Positions 16,182 to 24,882 of a DNA stretch of 64,000 bases are shown here, in pieces. The notes below the pieces were generated by a model that saw only the letters and a program-made list of their open reading frames with translations, was not told where the DNA came from and made no database searches. Numbering within the stretch: position 1 is the stretch's first letter; the number at the start of each line of letters is the position of its first letter. The stretch spans positions 1-64,000 of the forward strand of contig NZ_FQVB01000008.1 of NCBI RefSeq assembly GCF_900129305.1, written 5' to 3'. Made by a program: the position numbers and the translations under genes. The stretch is from Desulfacinum infernum DSM 9756. GTDB lineage: Bacteria > Desulfobacterota > Syntrophobacteria > Syntrophobacterales > DSM-9756.

Positions 16182-18203
16182 ATGGGAGTGCGAGGCAGCG
16201 GGATGAATTTAGAAGCGCTTGGAAGACTACCAACGAAAGGCTTTGTATATATAACGCTCGCATTGCTCTTGCTTGCGTTTTCTTCCTTACTCCTCTACCA
16301 AAACAGGATCTCTGCAGAAGGAAACTTTAGCGAATGCCCTCTGCCGGCACAGGTGACCCAACGCCTTTTTGACATAGGCGTCGTGGACGCCAATGGTGAC
16401 CAGTTCCTTGACATCTACACATCAAACCATCACTTCAGGCAAGTGCTCTGGATCTCGGACGGTAGGGGATTCTACAGGGACGTGGTTTCGGAATGGGGTC
16501 TCGACCAGGACAGAAACTTTCCTCTGGCCGAACTGGCCTATCGGAAGCCTGAATTTGATAAGAGCGGGGTTTACGTTTACTGGTATGGCACACAAATCGT
16601 CATCGTCCATAAACAAGGAAAGGACGTGGGGCGGTGGCATGGGCGGCTGGTTCTCTACGACCCTGTAAAGATCGTAGGCAACAAAGGATTTCAAGTCGCC
16701 ATAAAAGGGAACTCATCCTACTGTGCTGAGAATATTGTCGAATTTTCCCCAAACGGCGATGGGAAAATGGTCTTGAGGCCCGGAGGACAAGGTCTCCCCC
16801 TCCATTTTTCCTTTTCCGGAGGCATCACAGCCGATCAGCTTTATGTAGGACAAGGCAAGGTCTCTCCCCCGACCACTCATTTTTCCTTGAGTATGCAAGA
16901 CCGTCACGCGATGGCATGGGCGGATATCAACGGCGATGGCAGAATGGATATCTACATCAACCGCGGGGCTTTGAGCGGAACCCTCGTAGCATGCCCGGAA
17001 CCTATAAGGAAAAAGATAAAGGATGAGTTCTTGGTTAGTCGACCCGAGGGTACATATGAAGATGTGGCTTCGATTGTCGGCTTCGAGAAAAAAGGGTGTT
17101 CCGGAAGACATGCCAACTGGGTAGATGTCAACGGAGATAATCGATTGGACTTGTTTGTCAACTGCTATGATCGAGACCATGTGGAAGGGGAATTCCCCAA
17201 ACAACTTTATGTCCAGGATAAGGATGGTTATTTCCACGACGTCGCCGAAGAAATAGGGCTTGGCCTTCCAGAAAAACAGATCGGAAGCTACGTCTGGATC
17301 GATGCGGAAGACGATGGCGACGCTGACCTGGTCGCCTTTCAGGACGAAGGGATCTGCCTATATCGGAACCGCAATGGTAAATATGTAGCGGAATGGATAC
17401 TGAAAAGGCCCTTGGGGTCGGCGGAGAGAATCGGTGCCAGTACGAGCAATCGTTGGTTTTTCGACGGAAAGATGACGGCCGCGGACTTCGATGCAGACGG
17501 GGACCTGGATATCTTTTCAGCATCCCGTCGCGGAAATGTGTTCCTGCGCAACGAGAAAGGCAATTTCGCTATAGTCGACGTTGCTGGAGTCGGGCTCCCG
17601 AGAACGAGCATGGCGGCAAACTGGGTCGATTATGACAACGACGGCAGGATGGACCTCTATGTTTTCCCCCAAGGGCTCTTCCAACAGGATGCCAGTGGTT
17701 CTTTTCATAAAACGGGAATCCTTGCGTTCGCGGAAAATGAAAAATACATGGCCGCCTTGGTGAACTGGTTCGACATGGACAATGATGGGCGGAGAGACGT
17801 GTTGCTGGCGCTTCACGAAAACCCCGATTACAGACCCTGGTGGATTTTATCGTCCAAGAGAATACATCCTGAGCAATGGAAACTCCTGCTGTATAAGAAC
17901 CTGAGTGCCAATAATCATTGGCTTCAGATTGATCTTTCACAAGACCACGGAAATAGACATGGCATTGGCGCGGTGGTCACGATTTTCACCCCTGGAGGCT
18001 CTCAGATGCAGCAGGTGGGAACGAACGAAGGGTCGTTCTTTTCCCAGGGGCACTATAGACTCTACTTTGGTCTGGGTGAACACCCCAAGGCGGATCGGAT
18101 TGAAATTCGATGGCCGGACGGATGGAAACAAGTGATGCACGATGTTCCCGTTGATACGATACTCGTTGTGGATAGAGATTCAGATTTTTCACATGGGTCC
18201 TAA
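16182..18203 (+). CDS. Membrane-anchored FG-GAP/VCBS repeat protein with ASPIC/UnbV domain
   Basis: A 673-residue protein. An N-terminal hydrophobic helix, FVYITLALLLLAFSSLLLY, acts as signal or anchor. Repeated Ca-binding-like blades follow, with cores such as DVNGDNRLDLF, DFDADGDLDIF, DYDNDGRMDLY and DMDNDGRRDVLL, suggesting a beta-propeller. The C-terminus (NHWLQIDLSQ through HPKADRIEIRWPDG) is an ASPIC/UnbV domain as in CRTAC1-like proteins. It is likely exported and sugar-binding or adhesive. GAGGAG lies 4 bp before ATG 16182, and ATG 16203 is an alternative. Base composition is lower in GC than the genes from 18244 on. Confidence 0.82.
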   Translation: MGVRGSGMNLEALGRLPTKGFVYITLALLLLAFSSLLLYQNRISAEGNFSECPLPAQVTQRLFDIGVVDANGDQFLDIYTSNHHFRQVLWISDGRGFYRDVVSEWGLDQDRNFPLAELAYRKPEFDKSGVYVYWYGTQIVIVHKQGKDVGRWHGRLVLYDPVKIVGNKGFQVAIKGNSSYCAENIVEFSPNGDGKMVLRPGGQGLPLHFSFSGGITADQLYVGQGKVSPPTTHFSLSMQDRHAMAWADINGDGRMDIYINRGALSGTLVACPEPIRKKIKDEFLVSRPEGTYEDVASIVGFEKKGCSGRHANWVDVNGDNRLDLFVNCYDRDHVEGEFPKQLYVQDKDGYFHDVAEEIGLGLPEKQIGSYVWIDAEDDGDADLVAFQDEGICLYRNRNGKYVAEWILKRPLGSAERIGASTSNRWFFDGKMTAADFDADGDLDIFSASRRGNVFLRNEKGNFAIVDVAGVGLPRTSMAANWVDYDNDGRMDLYVFPQGLFQQDASGSFHKTGILAFAENEKYMAALVNWFDMDNDGRRDVLLALHENPDYRPWWILSSKRIHPEQWKLLLYKNLSANNHWLQIDLSQDHGNRHGIGAVVTIFTPGGSQMQQVGTNEGSFFSQGHYRLYFGLGEHPKADRIEIRWPDGWKQVMHDVPVDTILVVDRDSDFSHGS

Positions 18204-18243
18204 CACACTTAATTGACTATTACGTCCAGTTCTCGTGAGAGTC

Positions 18244-19356
18244 ATGAAGCCGCGTATCGTGCACGTGCTGTCCTCGTTCCACACCGGAGGGATGGAACAG
18301 GTGGTGGCGTCCCTTGTGGGGCGGTTGAGAGGCTACGAACACGCGCTGGTGTGCATGAGCCGGGCGGGGGCCGCCGCAAACCTTCTGCCTCCGGGGACGC
18401 CGGTGGTGGAACTGGGAAAACCTCCCGGCAATCCCCCCCTTTTCCTCGTTCGCCTGGCTGCGGAACTTCGCCGGTGGCGCCCGGATCTTCTGTGCACGTA
18501 CAACTGGGCGGGCATGGATGCCGTGGCGGCCGCCCGCCTGGGAGGCGTCGGCCCCGTGCTCCACAACGAGCACGGCTGGGTGATGGACGATCTGGACGGG
18601 CGAAACAAAAAGCGGCTGGTGGTGCGCCGCCTGCTGTCTTCCGGCATGGATGCCGTCGTGTGCGTGTCGAAGCAGATGGAGCACTGGCTTTCCCGGACCG
18701 TGCGCGTTCGGTGCCCCGTGGTTCAGATCTACAACGGGGTGGATACGGAGCTCTTTCGCCCCGGAGACGGTCCCGGAGTGCTGCGTCGGGAGCTGGGCCT
18801 CCCGGACGACTCCTTCCTGCTGGGCATCGTGGCCCGGCTGGACCCCATCAAGAACCATGTGAGCCTTTTCCGGGCGGTGTCGCTTCTTCGTCGCAGGCAC
18901 CCCGACGTCCATCTCGTGGTGGTGGGCGACGGCCCCATGATGGAGGCCCTCAGGGCGCAGGCCGGGGACGGTATTCATTTCCTGGGCGAAAGAAAGGACG
19001 TTCCCGACATCCTGAGAAACCTGGATCTTTTCGTCCTGCCGTCCCTGATGGAGGGCATCTCCATGACCATCCTGGAAGCCATGGCTTGTGGGGTCCCGGT
19101 GGCGGCGCTCAGGGTGGGGGGGAATCCGGAGATCATCGAAGACGGCGTTACGGGTTGCCTGCTGGAGGATGGCGACCCCGAGCTGCTGGCGCGCGCCGTG
19201 GAAAGCTATCTGCGGCAGCCGGAAAAGGGGCGGGAGCAGGGCCGGCGCGGACGTCGGACCGTCCTGGAGCGCTTCAGCCTGGAGGCCATGACGGCCGCCT
19301 ACGACGCCCTGTATCGATCCATGCTGGAAAAGGGAGGAGTCCTTGCCTCGAACTAA
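18244..19356 (+). CDS. Glycosyltransferase family 4 (exosortase-locus type)
   Basis: A 370-residue GT-B enzyme. KPRIVHVLSSFHTGGMEQVV is close to the pattern of the PEP-CTERM/EpsH-associated GT4 family (TIGR03088-like). IYNGVDTELFRP, IVARLDPIKNHVSLF and PSLMEGISMTILEAMACGVP are the donor-site motifs. It likely adds one of the sugars of the repeat unit. ATG 18244 is preferred to in-frame GTG 18235 by the fit of the N-terminal strand. GC content rises sharply here compared with the FG-GAP gene. It overlaps the PssD-like gene by 14 bp. Confidence 0.9.
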   Translation: MKPRIVHVLSSFHTGGMEQVVASLVGRLRGYEHALVCMSRAGAAANLLPPGTPVVELGKPPGNPPLFLVRLAAELRRWRPDLLCTYNWAGMDAVAAARLGGVGPVLHNEHGWVMDDLDGRNKKRLVVRRLLSSGMDAVVCVSKQMEHWLSRTVRVRCPVVQIYNGVDTELFRPGDGPGVLRRELGLPDDSFLLGIVARLDPIKNHVSLFRAVSLLRRRHPDVHLVVVGDGPMMEALRAQAGDGIHFLGERKDVPDILRNLDLFVLPSLMEGISMTILEAMACGVPVAALRVGGNPEIIEDGVTGCLLEDGDPELLARAVESYLRQPEKGREQGRRGRRTVLERFSLEAMTAAYDALYRSMLEKGGVLASN

Positions 19357-19855
19357 CGGACAAAAAAAGCGACTGCTCGTCACGTTGCCGGGAGGCGGTT
19401 TCTTTTGGGAGACGGTGGCGCTTCTTTCCCGTTTCGACGATCGCTTCTGTTATCATTACCTCACCACGCGCCCTCTGCCGGAAACGCTTCGCGCCTTGGG
19501 CGTTCCCCAGGGAACCGAGCACCGGGTAAGCAGCCTGACCCAGCTGGGACGACCCCGGAAACGCCACGTGGGGGCGGACTTGCTGCGATCCCTCTGGGAA
19601 GTGGGTCGCGTGGTGCGGCGGGTGGATCCCGACGTGGTGATCGCCGTGGGCACCTCGCTGGCCATCCCGCTGTGCGTATGGGCGCGGGTTCTCGGCAGGA
19701 GGGCGCTCTTCGTGGAGAGCATCACCCGAGTCACGGTGCCGTCTCTCACGGGCAGAATCCTGGATCATCTCAAGCTGTGCGACGGCCTCTACGTCCAGTG
19801 GCCCGAAAGCAGGGCACTCTACAAAAGAGCTCAATTCGAAGGAAACATTCTATGA
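19343..19855 (+). CDS. PssD/Alg14-like glycosyltransferase subunit
   Basis: A 170-residue protein. LLVTLPGGGFFWETVALLS at the N-terminus and HYLTTRPLPETL match the Alg14/PssD fold, the membrane-recruiting half of a two-subunit glycosyltransferase. DVVIAVGTSLAIPLCVWARVLGRRALFVESITRV is the conserved core. The TTG start (19343) has GGAGGAG just upstream. Its stop overlaps the ATG of the PssE/Alg13-like partner (ATGA), as expected for two proteins that form one enzyme. It probably adds a hexose or hexuronic acid to the lipid-linked intermediate. Confidence 0.82.
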   Translation: MPRTNGQKKRLLVTLPGGGFFWETVALLSRFDDRFCYHYLTTRPLPETLRALGVPQGTEHRVSSLTQLGRPRKRHVGADLLRSLWEVGRVVRRVDPDVVIAVGTSLAIPLCVWARVLGRRALFVESITRVTVPSLTGRILDHLKLCDGLYVQWPESRALYKRAQFEGNIL

Positions 19856-20385
19856 TCTTCGTCACCGTCGGCACGACCCTTCCTTTCGACGATCTGATCC
19901 GTCATGTGGATCACCTGGTGGAAAGCGGCGCCCTCCGGGACCCGGTGGTGTGCCAGATCGGAACGGGGACGTACCGGCCCAGGCATTGCCGGTTCTTCGC
20001 CTTCCAACCCAGCCTGGATCCCTGGTACCGGCAGGCTTCCGTCGTGGTGGCCCACGGAGGAACGGGGACCGTTCTGGAGCTCCTCCGCATGCAGAAGCCC
20101 TTCGTGGCCGTGGCCAATCCGCTGGCGGTGGACGACCACCAGGTGCAGTTTCTCAACAAGTTGCAGTCAGTGGACAGCGTGCTGTGGTGCCGGGATCTGA
20201 GGGATCTGCCCGCCTACATCCGGGAAGCCCGGAGCTACCGGGCCCGGGGGCTTCCGTTCCACTCCCTGGCCCTTCACCTGATGGAGCGGATCGAAAAGGA
20301 CGGAGACGGAAGGGCGGGGGAACCGCTGGGGAGGGTTCTTACGAATCGGTTCATGTCCCGGAACGGGAAGGGGAGAAGCGCATGA
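19852..20385 (+). CDS. PssE/Alg13-like glycosyltransferase catalytic subunit
   Basis: A 177-residue protein of the GT28 C-terminal (Alg13) type. MIFVTVGTTLPFDDLIRHVD is the diagnostic N-terminus. VVAHGGTGTVLELLRMQKP is the nucleotide-binding Gly-rich motif, and NPLAVDDHQVQFLNKL follows. It works with the preceding Alg14-like protein, and the two overlap by 4 bp. It also overlaps the exosortase ATG by 4 bp, so pssD-pssE-xrt-epsI form one coupled block. Confidence 0.87.
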   Translation: MIFVTVGTTLPFDDLIRHVDHLVESGALRDPVVCQIGTGTYRPRHCRFFAFQPSLDPWYRQASVVVAHGGTGTVLELLRMQKPFVAVANPLAVDDHQVQFLNKLQSVDSVLWCRDLRDLPAYIREARSYRARGLPFHSLALHLMERIEKDGDGRAGEPLGRVLTNRFMSRNGKGRSA

Positions 20386-21209
20386 GAACACTGCAATGGA
20401 TCCTGGTGGCCGTCCCTCTCGGGCTGCTCTATTATGAACCCCTGCGGAGTCTGGTCCATCAATGGTCTCAGGATCCCAACTATTCCCACGGCTTTCTCGT
20501 GCCCCTGGTGTCGGCCTACTACCTGTGGGAAAAACGGGAGACTCTCAAGGAAACGCCGATGACCGGGGCCCATCCCCTGGGCTATCTCCTGGTGGTCGGG
20601 TCCCTGGGCCTCTACATCCTGGGGCGGATGGGCGATGAGATGTTCACGGTGCGCCTGTCCCTTCTGGGGGTTCTTTCGGGAATCGCCCTGCTGCTGGGAG
20701 GGCGGGAATGGTTCGGGAAGCTGCGCTTTCCCATCTTCTATCTGCTCTTCATGATTCCGCTTCCCTACTTTCTCTACAACGAGATCGCCGTTCCCATGAA
20801 GCTCTTCGCCGCCAGGGTTTCCGCCGCCGCCCTCCATGCCATGAACTACACGCTCCTTCGGGAAGGCAACGTGCTGCATCTGCCGGGACTCACTCTGGAG
20901 GTGGCCGACGCCTGCAGCGGCATGCGCTCCCTCATTTCCGTGCTGGCCCTGGCGGGAGCCATCGGCTGGTTCTTTCACAAGAAGGCGGGGTATCGTGTGG
21001 TCTTGCTGGCATTGGGGGTCCCGATCGCCGTCGGAGTGAACGTGGTGCGGATCATCGCCACGGGGATCCTGGCCCACCATTTCGGACCGGAGACGGCCCA
21101 GGGATTCTTCCACGAATTCGCCGGCCTGGTGATCTTCGGGGTGGCCCTGGCGCTTCTTTTCACGGCGAGCTTTGTTCTGGGGCGATGGGAAAGGAAGGGA
21201 GACGAATGA
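20382..21209 (+). CDS. Exosortase
   Basis: A 275-residue polytopic membrane protein of the exosortase/archaeosortase family. The catalytic Cys178 lies in VADACSGMRSL, the conserved Arg (about 223) in VGVNVVRIIATG, and the His (about 244) in FFHEFAG. The early NYSHGFLVPLVSAYYLW motif is also typical. Exosortases process proteins with short C-terminal sorting tails and are usually encoded with exopolysaccharide genes. I found no PEP-CTERM-like substrate in this window. GGGGAGAAG precedes the ATG at 20382. The EpsI gene follows with a 4-bp overlap. Confidence 0.92.
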   Translation: MRTLQWILVAVPLGLLYYEPLRSLVHQWSQDPNYSHGFLVPLVSAYYLWEKRETLKETPMTGAHPLGYLLVVGSLGLYILGRMGDEMFTVRLSLLGVLSGIALLLGGREWFGKLRFPIFYLLFMIPLPYFLYNEIAVPMKLFAARVSAAALHAMNYTLLREGNVLHLPGLTLEVADACSGMRSLISVLALAGAIGWFFHKKAGYRVVLLALGVPIAVGVNVVRIIATGILAHHFGPETAQGFFHEFAGLVIFGVALALLFTASFVLGRWERKGDE

Positions 21210-21853
21210 TGGGAGCGCGAGGATGGATTCCCGCCGTGGTGGTGGCTCTTCTTCTGTCCGCCGCGTGGGCGGCCACGAAGGATTTCGAGCACATTCCCGA
21301 ACTGAAGCCCCTCAAGCCGTTGAGCTCCATCCCGAAGACCATCGGCCCCTATTCCGGCCGTGACGTGGTGGTGGATCCGTACGTGCAGAAGGTGCTGGAA
21401 CCCACGGACATGCTCTTTCGCACCTACACCGACGGGTCCGGAGCCACCGTGGGCCTTTTCATGACCTACCACGGGAAGCAGACCAGCGAGTTCCATCCCC
21501 ACTCCCCCAAGCTGTGCATGCCCGGTTCCGGCTGGTTCGCCGAGGAAGTAGTGCGGGAGGAGGTGCCCGTCGGGGACGGCCGGGTGGTCCAGGTGGTGCG
21601 CTCCGTCTACGAACGCTCCGGGGAACGGAAAGTCTTCTTCTACTGGTTCCAGACGGGCCGGCGAACGGTGGCCAACGAATACCTCCAGAAGCTCTGGATG
21701 GTGGTGGACGGCCTCGCACGCCACCGGACGGACGTGGCCTTCATCCGCCTTTCCACGTCGGGGGACGGTTTGGGCACGGAAGAGGCCCGGGCACGCCTGG
21801 AGGACTTCCTGCACCTCCTCCTGCCGCACCTGGACGCGGTTCTGCCCGGCTGA
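21206..21853 (+). CDS. epsI: EpsI family protein (exosortase partner)
   Basis: A 215-residue exported protein. The N-terminal helix WIPAVVVALLLSAAWAA is a signal or anchor. LSSIPKTIGPYSGRDVVVDP and FMTYHGKQTSEFHPHSPKLCMPGSGWF are the hallmark of EpsI, which is either fused to or encoded right after exosortases. RKVFFYWFQTGRRTVANEYLQKLWMV completes the domain. The exact role is unknown, but it works outside the membrane with the exosortase/EPS system. The gene ends before a strong terminator at 21911-21941, which closes the main operon. Confidence 0.9.
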   Translation: MMGARGWIPAVVVALLLSAAWAATKDFEHIPELKPLKPLSSIPKTIGPYSGRDVVVDPYVQKVLEPTDMLFRTYTDGSGATVGLFMTYHGKQTSEFHPHSPKLCMPGSGWFAEEVVREEVPVGDGRVVQVVRSVYERSGERKVFFYWFQTGRRTVANEYLQKLWMVVDGLARHRTDVAFIRLSTSGDGLGTEEARARLEDFLHLLLPHLDAVLPG

Positions 21854-21910
21854 CGGAGGGCGAGCGCATCGCGCGCTTCCCAATCAGCCGCGGATTTCAA
21901 CGTTTTTCGG

Positions 21911-21941
21911 ACGAGCCGGCCACGATGCGGCTCGTTTTTTT
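21911..21941 (+). terminator. Rho-independent terminator after epsI
   Basis: An 8-bp stem ACGAGCCG / CGGCTCGT with a 9-base loop is followed directly by seven T. It lies 58 bp after the epsI stop. Confidence 0.85.
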
Positions 21942-22053
21942 GTCCTCTCCTCCCCAGCCCGGAGTGCCCCGTGGTTCTCGTTGCGCAACTCCGGGCGGGT
22001 GACCGGCCCGGTTCCGGCGCCCGAGCCATGCGCACCGGAAGATGGAGGCCCCC

Positions 22054-23406
22054 ATGGAAAACAGGAAAAACCTCCGGCCCTATGGATGGCTCTTCCTCGC
22101 CTCCGTCCTCTTCGTGGCCTATGGAAGCCTCGTTCCCCTGCATTTCCGGCCCATGGGCCTGGAGGAAGCCGTTTCCAGAGTCACTTCGCCATCTTTTTGG
22201 GATTTTGGGATTCGGTCCAAAAGCGACTGGGCGGCCAACTTCCTGATCCTTGTTCCCACGGCCTTCTTCGCCCTTGGGTTCTTTCGGACCCGGCTGGGAT
22301 TCCTGAAAGATGTCGGGGCCGCCCTTGCCGCCCTGCTCGCGTGCGCCGTCCTTTCTTCGCTCGTCGAATTCCTGCAGTTCTTCTTCCCGCCGAGGGTGCC
22401 CTCCTCATCGGACCTGTCGGCGCAGGTGCTGGGGGCCGTGTGCGGAATCCTCCTCCACCGGAGCATGGGAGCCCGCCTGGATGAGTGGGTTTCGGCCTTT
22501 CGCTCCGAGTCGCGGTTGGAGCGGGTTGCCAGGTCCATGCTTGTGGCCTACATGTGGGCTTATTTCCTGTATCAATTGATGCCTCTCGACCTGACGCTCA
22601 GCCCGGCGGACCTGTTCCGGAAGTGGAGGGACGGCCGCGTTCATCTGATACCGTGGACGTTCGCCTATGAATCCGCCGCGGAAGCCGTTTATCAATTCGC
22701 AACCGATGTGGTGTTGTGGGCTCCCGTGTGTGCGCTGTTTCTGCTGGGATCGCGCATGTCCAGAGCGGCGGCCGTAGGGTGGACGGTCGCCCTGTCGACC
22801 CTGCTGGAAGGGATGCAGCTGCTCGTCTTCTCCCGCACGACGGATACGACCGATATCGTGGCCGCCGGCGTTGGGGCCGTCATCGTCGCCGCCGTGTGGC
22901 GGCACCGATCGGCCATCGCGCCCGAAAAACGGCCCGGGGCCTCCTTCCTGTGGCCGGTGTGTCTGGTGGGATTCCTCGCCTGGAGCCTCGTGGTCGTGTG
23001 GATCTTCTGGTATCCTTTCAACTTCACGCGCAATGCGGTGGAGATCTCCGCCCGCCTCCATGACTTCCTCAGGGTTCCCTTGATCACCTATTTTTACCGG
23101 AGTGAGCTCATGGGACTCACCGAGATCCTGAGGCGCCTCCTGTGGTTCGCACCCCTGGGGTTCTTCGCGTTGGGCATGCTGTCGCCCCTGGATCGATGGG
23201 GGAACGCGTGGCTCAAGTGGGCGCTGGTTGTCCCCCTTCTGGCGGTCGCGGCCTTCGGCGTGGAACTGGGCCAGGTGGCCCTGCCGGGGAAAGTGGCCGA
23301 TGTGAGCGATGCCGTCCTGGGGACCGTGGGGGCCGTGATGGGCTCCCTGGGGGGCGCGCGGATCTTTCCAATAATTTTAGGAAGTCGAACCGGGAGCAGG
23401 CCGTGA
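22054..23406 (+). CDS. Membrane protein with three VanZ-like units
   Basis: A 450-residue polytopic protein. The first unit has DWAANFLILVPTAFFALGFF, then LVEFLQFFFPPRVPSSSDLSAQVLGAVCG, a classical VanZ pattern. The second has FATDVVLWAPVCALFLLG and LEGMQLLVFSRTTDTTDIVAAGVGAV. The third has LRRLLWFAPLGFFALGML and FGVELGQVALPGKVADVSDAVLGTVGAV. The conserved E and the S/T-D-x-x-A core recur three times. VanZ-like proteins are common in exosortase/EPS loci, but their molecular role is unclear. ATG 22054 is chosen for GGAGG at 22044-22048. It overlaps the next gene (GTGA). Confidence 0.82.
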   Translation: MENRKNLRPYGWLFLASVLFVAYGSLVPLHFRPMGLEEAVSRVTSPSFWDFGIRSKSDWAANFLILVPTAFFALGFFRTRLGFLKDVGAALAALLACAVLSSLVEFLQFFFPPRVPSSSDLSAQVLGAVCGILLHRSMGARLDEWVSAFRSESRLERVARSMLVAYMWAYFLYQLMPLDLTLSPADLFRKWRDGRVHLIPWTFAYESAAEAVYQFATDVVLWAPVCALFLLGSRMSRAAAVGWTVALSTLLEGMQLLVFSRTTDTTDIVAAGVGAVIVAAVWRHRSAIAPEKRPGASFLWPVCLVGFLAWSLVVVWIFWYPFNFTRNAVEISARLHDFLRVPLITYFYRSELMGLTEILRRLLWFAPLGFFALGMLSPLDRWGNAWLKWALVVPLLAVAAFGVELGQVALPGKVADVSDAVLGTVGAVMGSLGGARIFPIILGSRTGSRP

Positions 23407-24368
23407 GACGTTTCATCCCTTGGTTCGCGGGTGTTTCGGTTCTTTGCTGCCTGGCGGTCTGGGCGGCGCTTCACCTCCCCGGGATCCCCTATAACGTGAA
23501 GGAAATCTTCGGACACGGAGGTTGGGTCCGGGGCGGGCTCTTTCTGGCGGTGATCCTCTACCTGGTCCTGGGAAGTCCGATGCTGTTGGCATGCCGCCTT
23601 GCGTGGCCCGGTTCCGGAGCGGGGAACCCGTTTTCGGCGGGATCGATTTCGGTCCTCTGGGCCGTCCAGTCCTTGCTTGTGTCTGTTCTGGTGGTTTACG
23701 GGGCGCCCGCCGAGTCGCTTCACGACCTGGTGGGATCCCCCACGCTGGGCTGGCCGGATTCCATGGAGCTCGGGTGCCGATTGGCCGGGCTTTTCGGGGC
23801 GCCCTTGGCCGTTCTGGACGGTGCGGCCCTGGCGGCCGTGGGAGGTATTCGCCGATTGCTGCGGTGGGACGTCCTGGGAACCGTCGCCTTCGCCGTGGTG
23901 CTTTGGTACGTGGTGGTGGTCCACGGGGCCAACACCGACAACATCACGGAGCTCCTTCCGAACCATGGACGAAACGCCCGGCTCCTCGCCCTTTTCCTTT
24001 GGGTGCTGCTCTTGGGCCTCGGCATGTCCCTTCCGACCGTCTTGGCGGACGGCAGGGCCCGGATCCTGCCCTTGGCCTTTTTCGCGGTGGCGGCGGCGAG
24101 CGTTCCGGTGGGTTGGGGACTCGCCGTCCTGGGTACGGAGGGGCACGTGGTCAAGTACGGCCGGACCTTTTCCGCTCTTCAGTTCCTGTTGAGCGCCGAT
24201 CGGGAAAGACTGGCTTCAGGGATGCATCTTTTCATGCGATACGCCGTGGTTCATGGGGGCATCCTCGCCATGGGCGTCCTATGCCAGTCTTCCGTGGGGG
24301 CCTGCCGGGGCCTTTTCAGGCGGGGCTCCCCCCGGCCGGGGCGGGACCGGTACCGAGGCGCTCGTTGA
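23403..24368 (+). CDS. Polytopic membrane protein of unknown function
   Basis: I do not recognise the family. GTG 23403 overlaps the VanZ-like stop and opens a 321-residue protein with about seven to eight hydrophobic helices (WFAGVSVLCCLAVWAAL, GLFLAVILYLVLGSPMLLAC, ISVLWAVQSLLVSVLVVYG, LGTVAFAVVLWYVVVVHG, LLALFLWVLLLGLGM and others). One non-membrane loop reads NTDNITELLPNHGRNARL. Translational coupling to the VanZ-like protein suggests the two act together, perhaps as the last functions of the surface polysaccharide locus. The 3' end overlaps the convergent lipoprotein gene by 53 bp. Confidence 0.7.
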   Translation: MRRFIPWFAGVSVLCCLAVWAALHLPGIPYNVKEIFGHGGWVRGGLFLAVILYLVLGSPMLLACRLAWPGSGAGNPFSAGSISVLWAVQSLLVSVLVVYGAPAESLHDLVGSPTLGWPDSMELGCRLAGLFGAPLAVLDGAALAAVGGIRRLLRWDVLGTVAFAVVLWYVVVVHGANTDNITELLPNHGRNARLLALFLWVLLLGLGMSLPTVLADGRARILPLAFFAVAAASVPVGWGLAVLGTEGHVVKYGRTFSALQFLLSADRERLASGMHLFMRYAVVHGGILAMGVLCQSSVGACRGLFRRGSPRPGRDRYRGAR

Positions 24369-24750
24369 TGCCGTCGATGATCTTCTGGGCGAATTGCGTA
24401 TCGATGTAGTCCGGCGTGCTGGTGGGATGGGCCGTGGTGCGGGCCTGGACTCCCACCGTGGCCGAATCGGGGCCGGCGCGGAACACGTAGACGCGGATAT
24501 ACCCCAGTTGACGGGTGGACCCGCTGATCGAGCCCTGTTGGCCGTCGAAGGAGCTCCCGCGCACCGTCACGCCCAGGTGCCTCAGGGTCTCGTTGGCCGC
24601 GTTCCACACCGCATGGACGGGCGCCTCGATGTTGGCCGAAAGATCCATGGTGCGGCGGGCATCCATGGCGCTCTTCAAGGTGTTGCAGCCTGTCTGGTAG
24701 GCCAGGGTGATCAGAAGAAGAAGCCAGAGGGTCCGTCGGGCTGCTCTCAT
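24316..24750 (-). CDS. Small lipoprotein-like protein (DUF3568-like)
   Basis: A 144-residue protein. The N-terminus MRAARRTLWLLLLITLAYQTGC is a signal peptide ending in Cys. The lipobox is not canonical (QTGC), but TGC followed by N-T-L is common in this kind of protein. The mature part, VHAVWNAANETLRHLGVTV then GSISGSTRQLGYIRVYVFR and a C-terminal DTQFAQKIIDGINERL, resembles the DUF3568 family of unknown function. GAGGAG lies 9 bp before ATG 24750. An ATG at 24759 touches it too closely. The gene is convergent with the membrane protein gene. Confidence 0.68.
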   Translation of the reverse strand: MRAARRTLWLLLLITLAYQTGCNTLKSAMDARRTMDLSANIEAPVHAVWNAANETLRHLGVTVRGSSFDGQQGSISGSTRQLGYIRVYVFRAGPDSATVGVQARTTAHPTSTPDYIDTQFAQKIIDGINERLGTGPAPAGGSPA

Positions 24751-24882
24751 CGTCGTCATCTCCTCGCTTTTCTCGGATGGGGGGATTCCAACCTACCTTG
24801 AAGCGTCTGTTTCCACTACATGAATCATATTGGAGGGGCCTTGTCAAAGGCCAATATGGAGTTGGGGAAGGGGAGGAAACCG

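Noticed and set aside
20382-24368. A PEP-CTERM or similar exosortase substrate in the locus
   Set aside because: None of the exported proteins in the window ends with a short PEP-like motif, hydrophobic helix and Arg-rich tail. The substrates must lie elsewhere.
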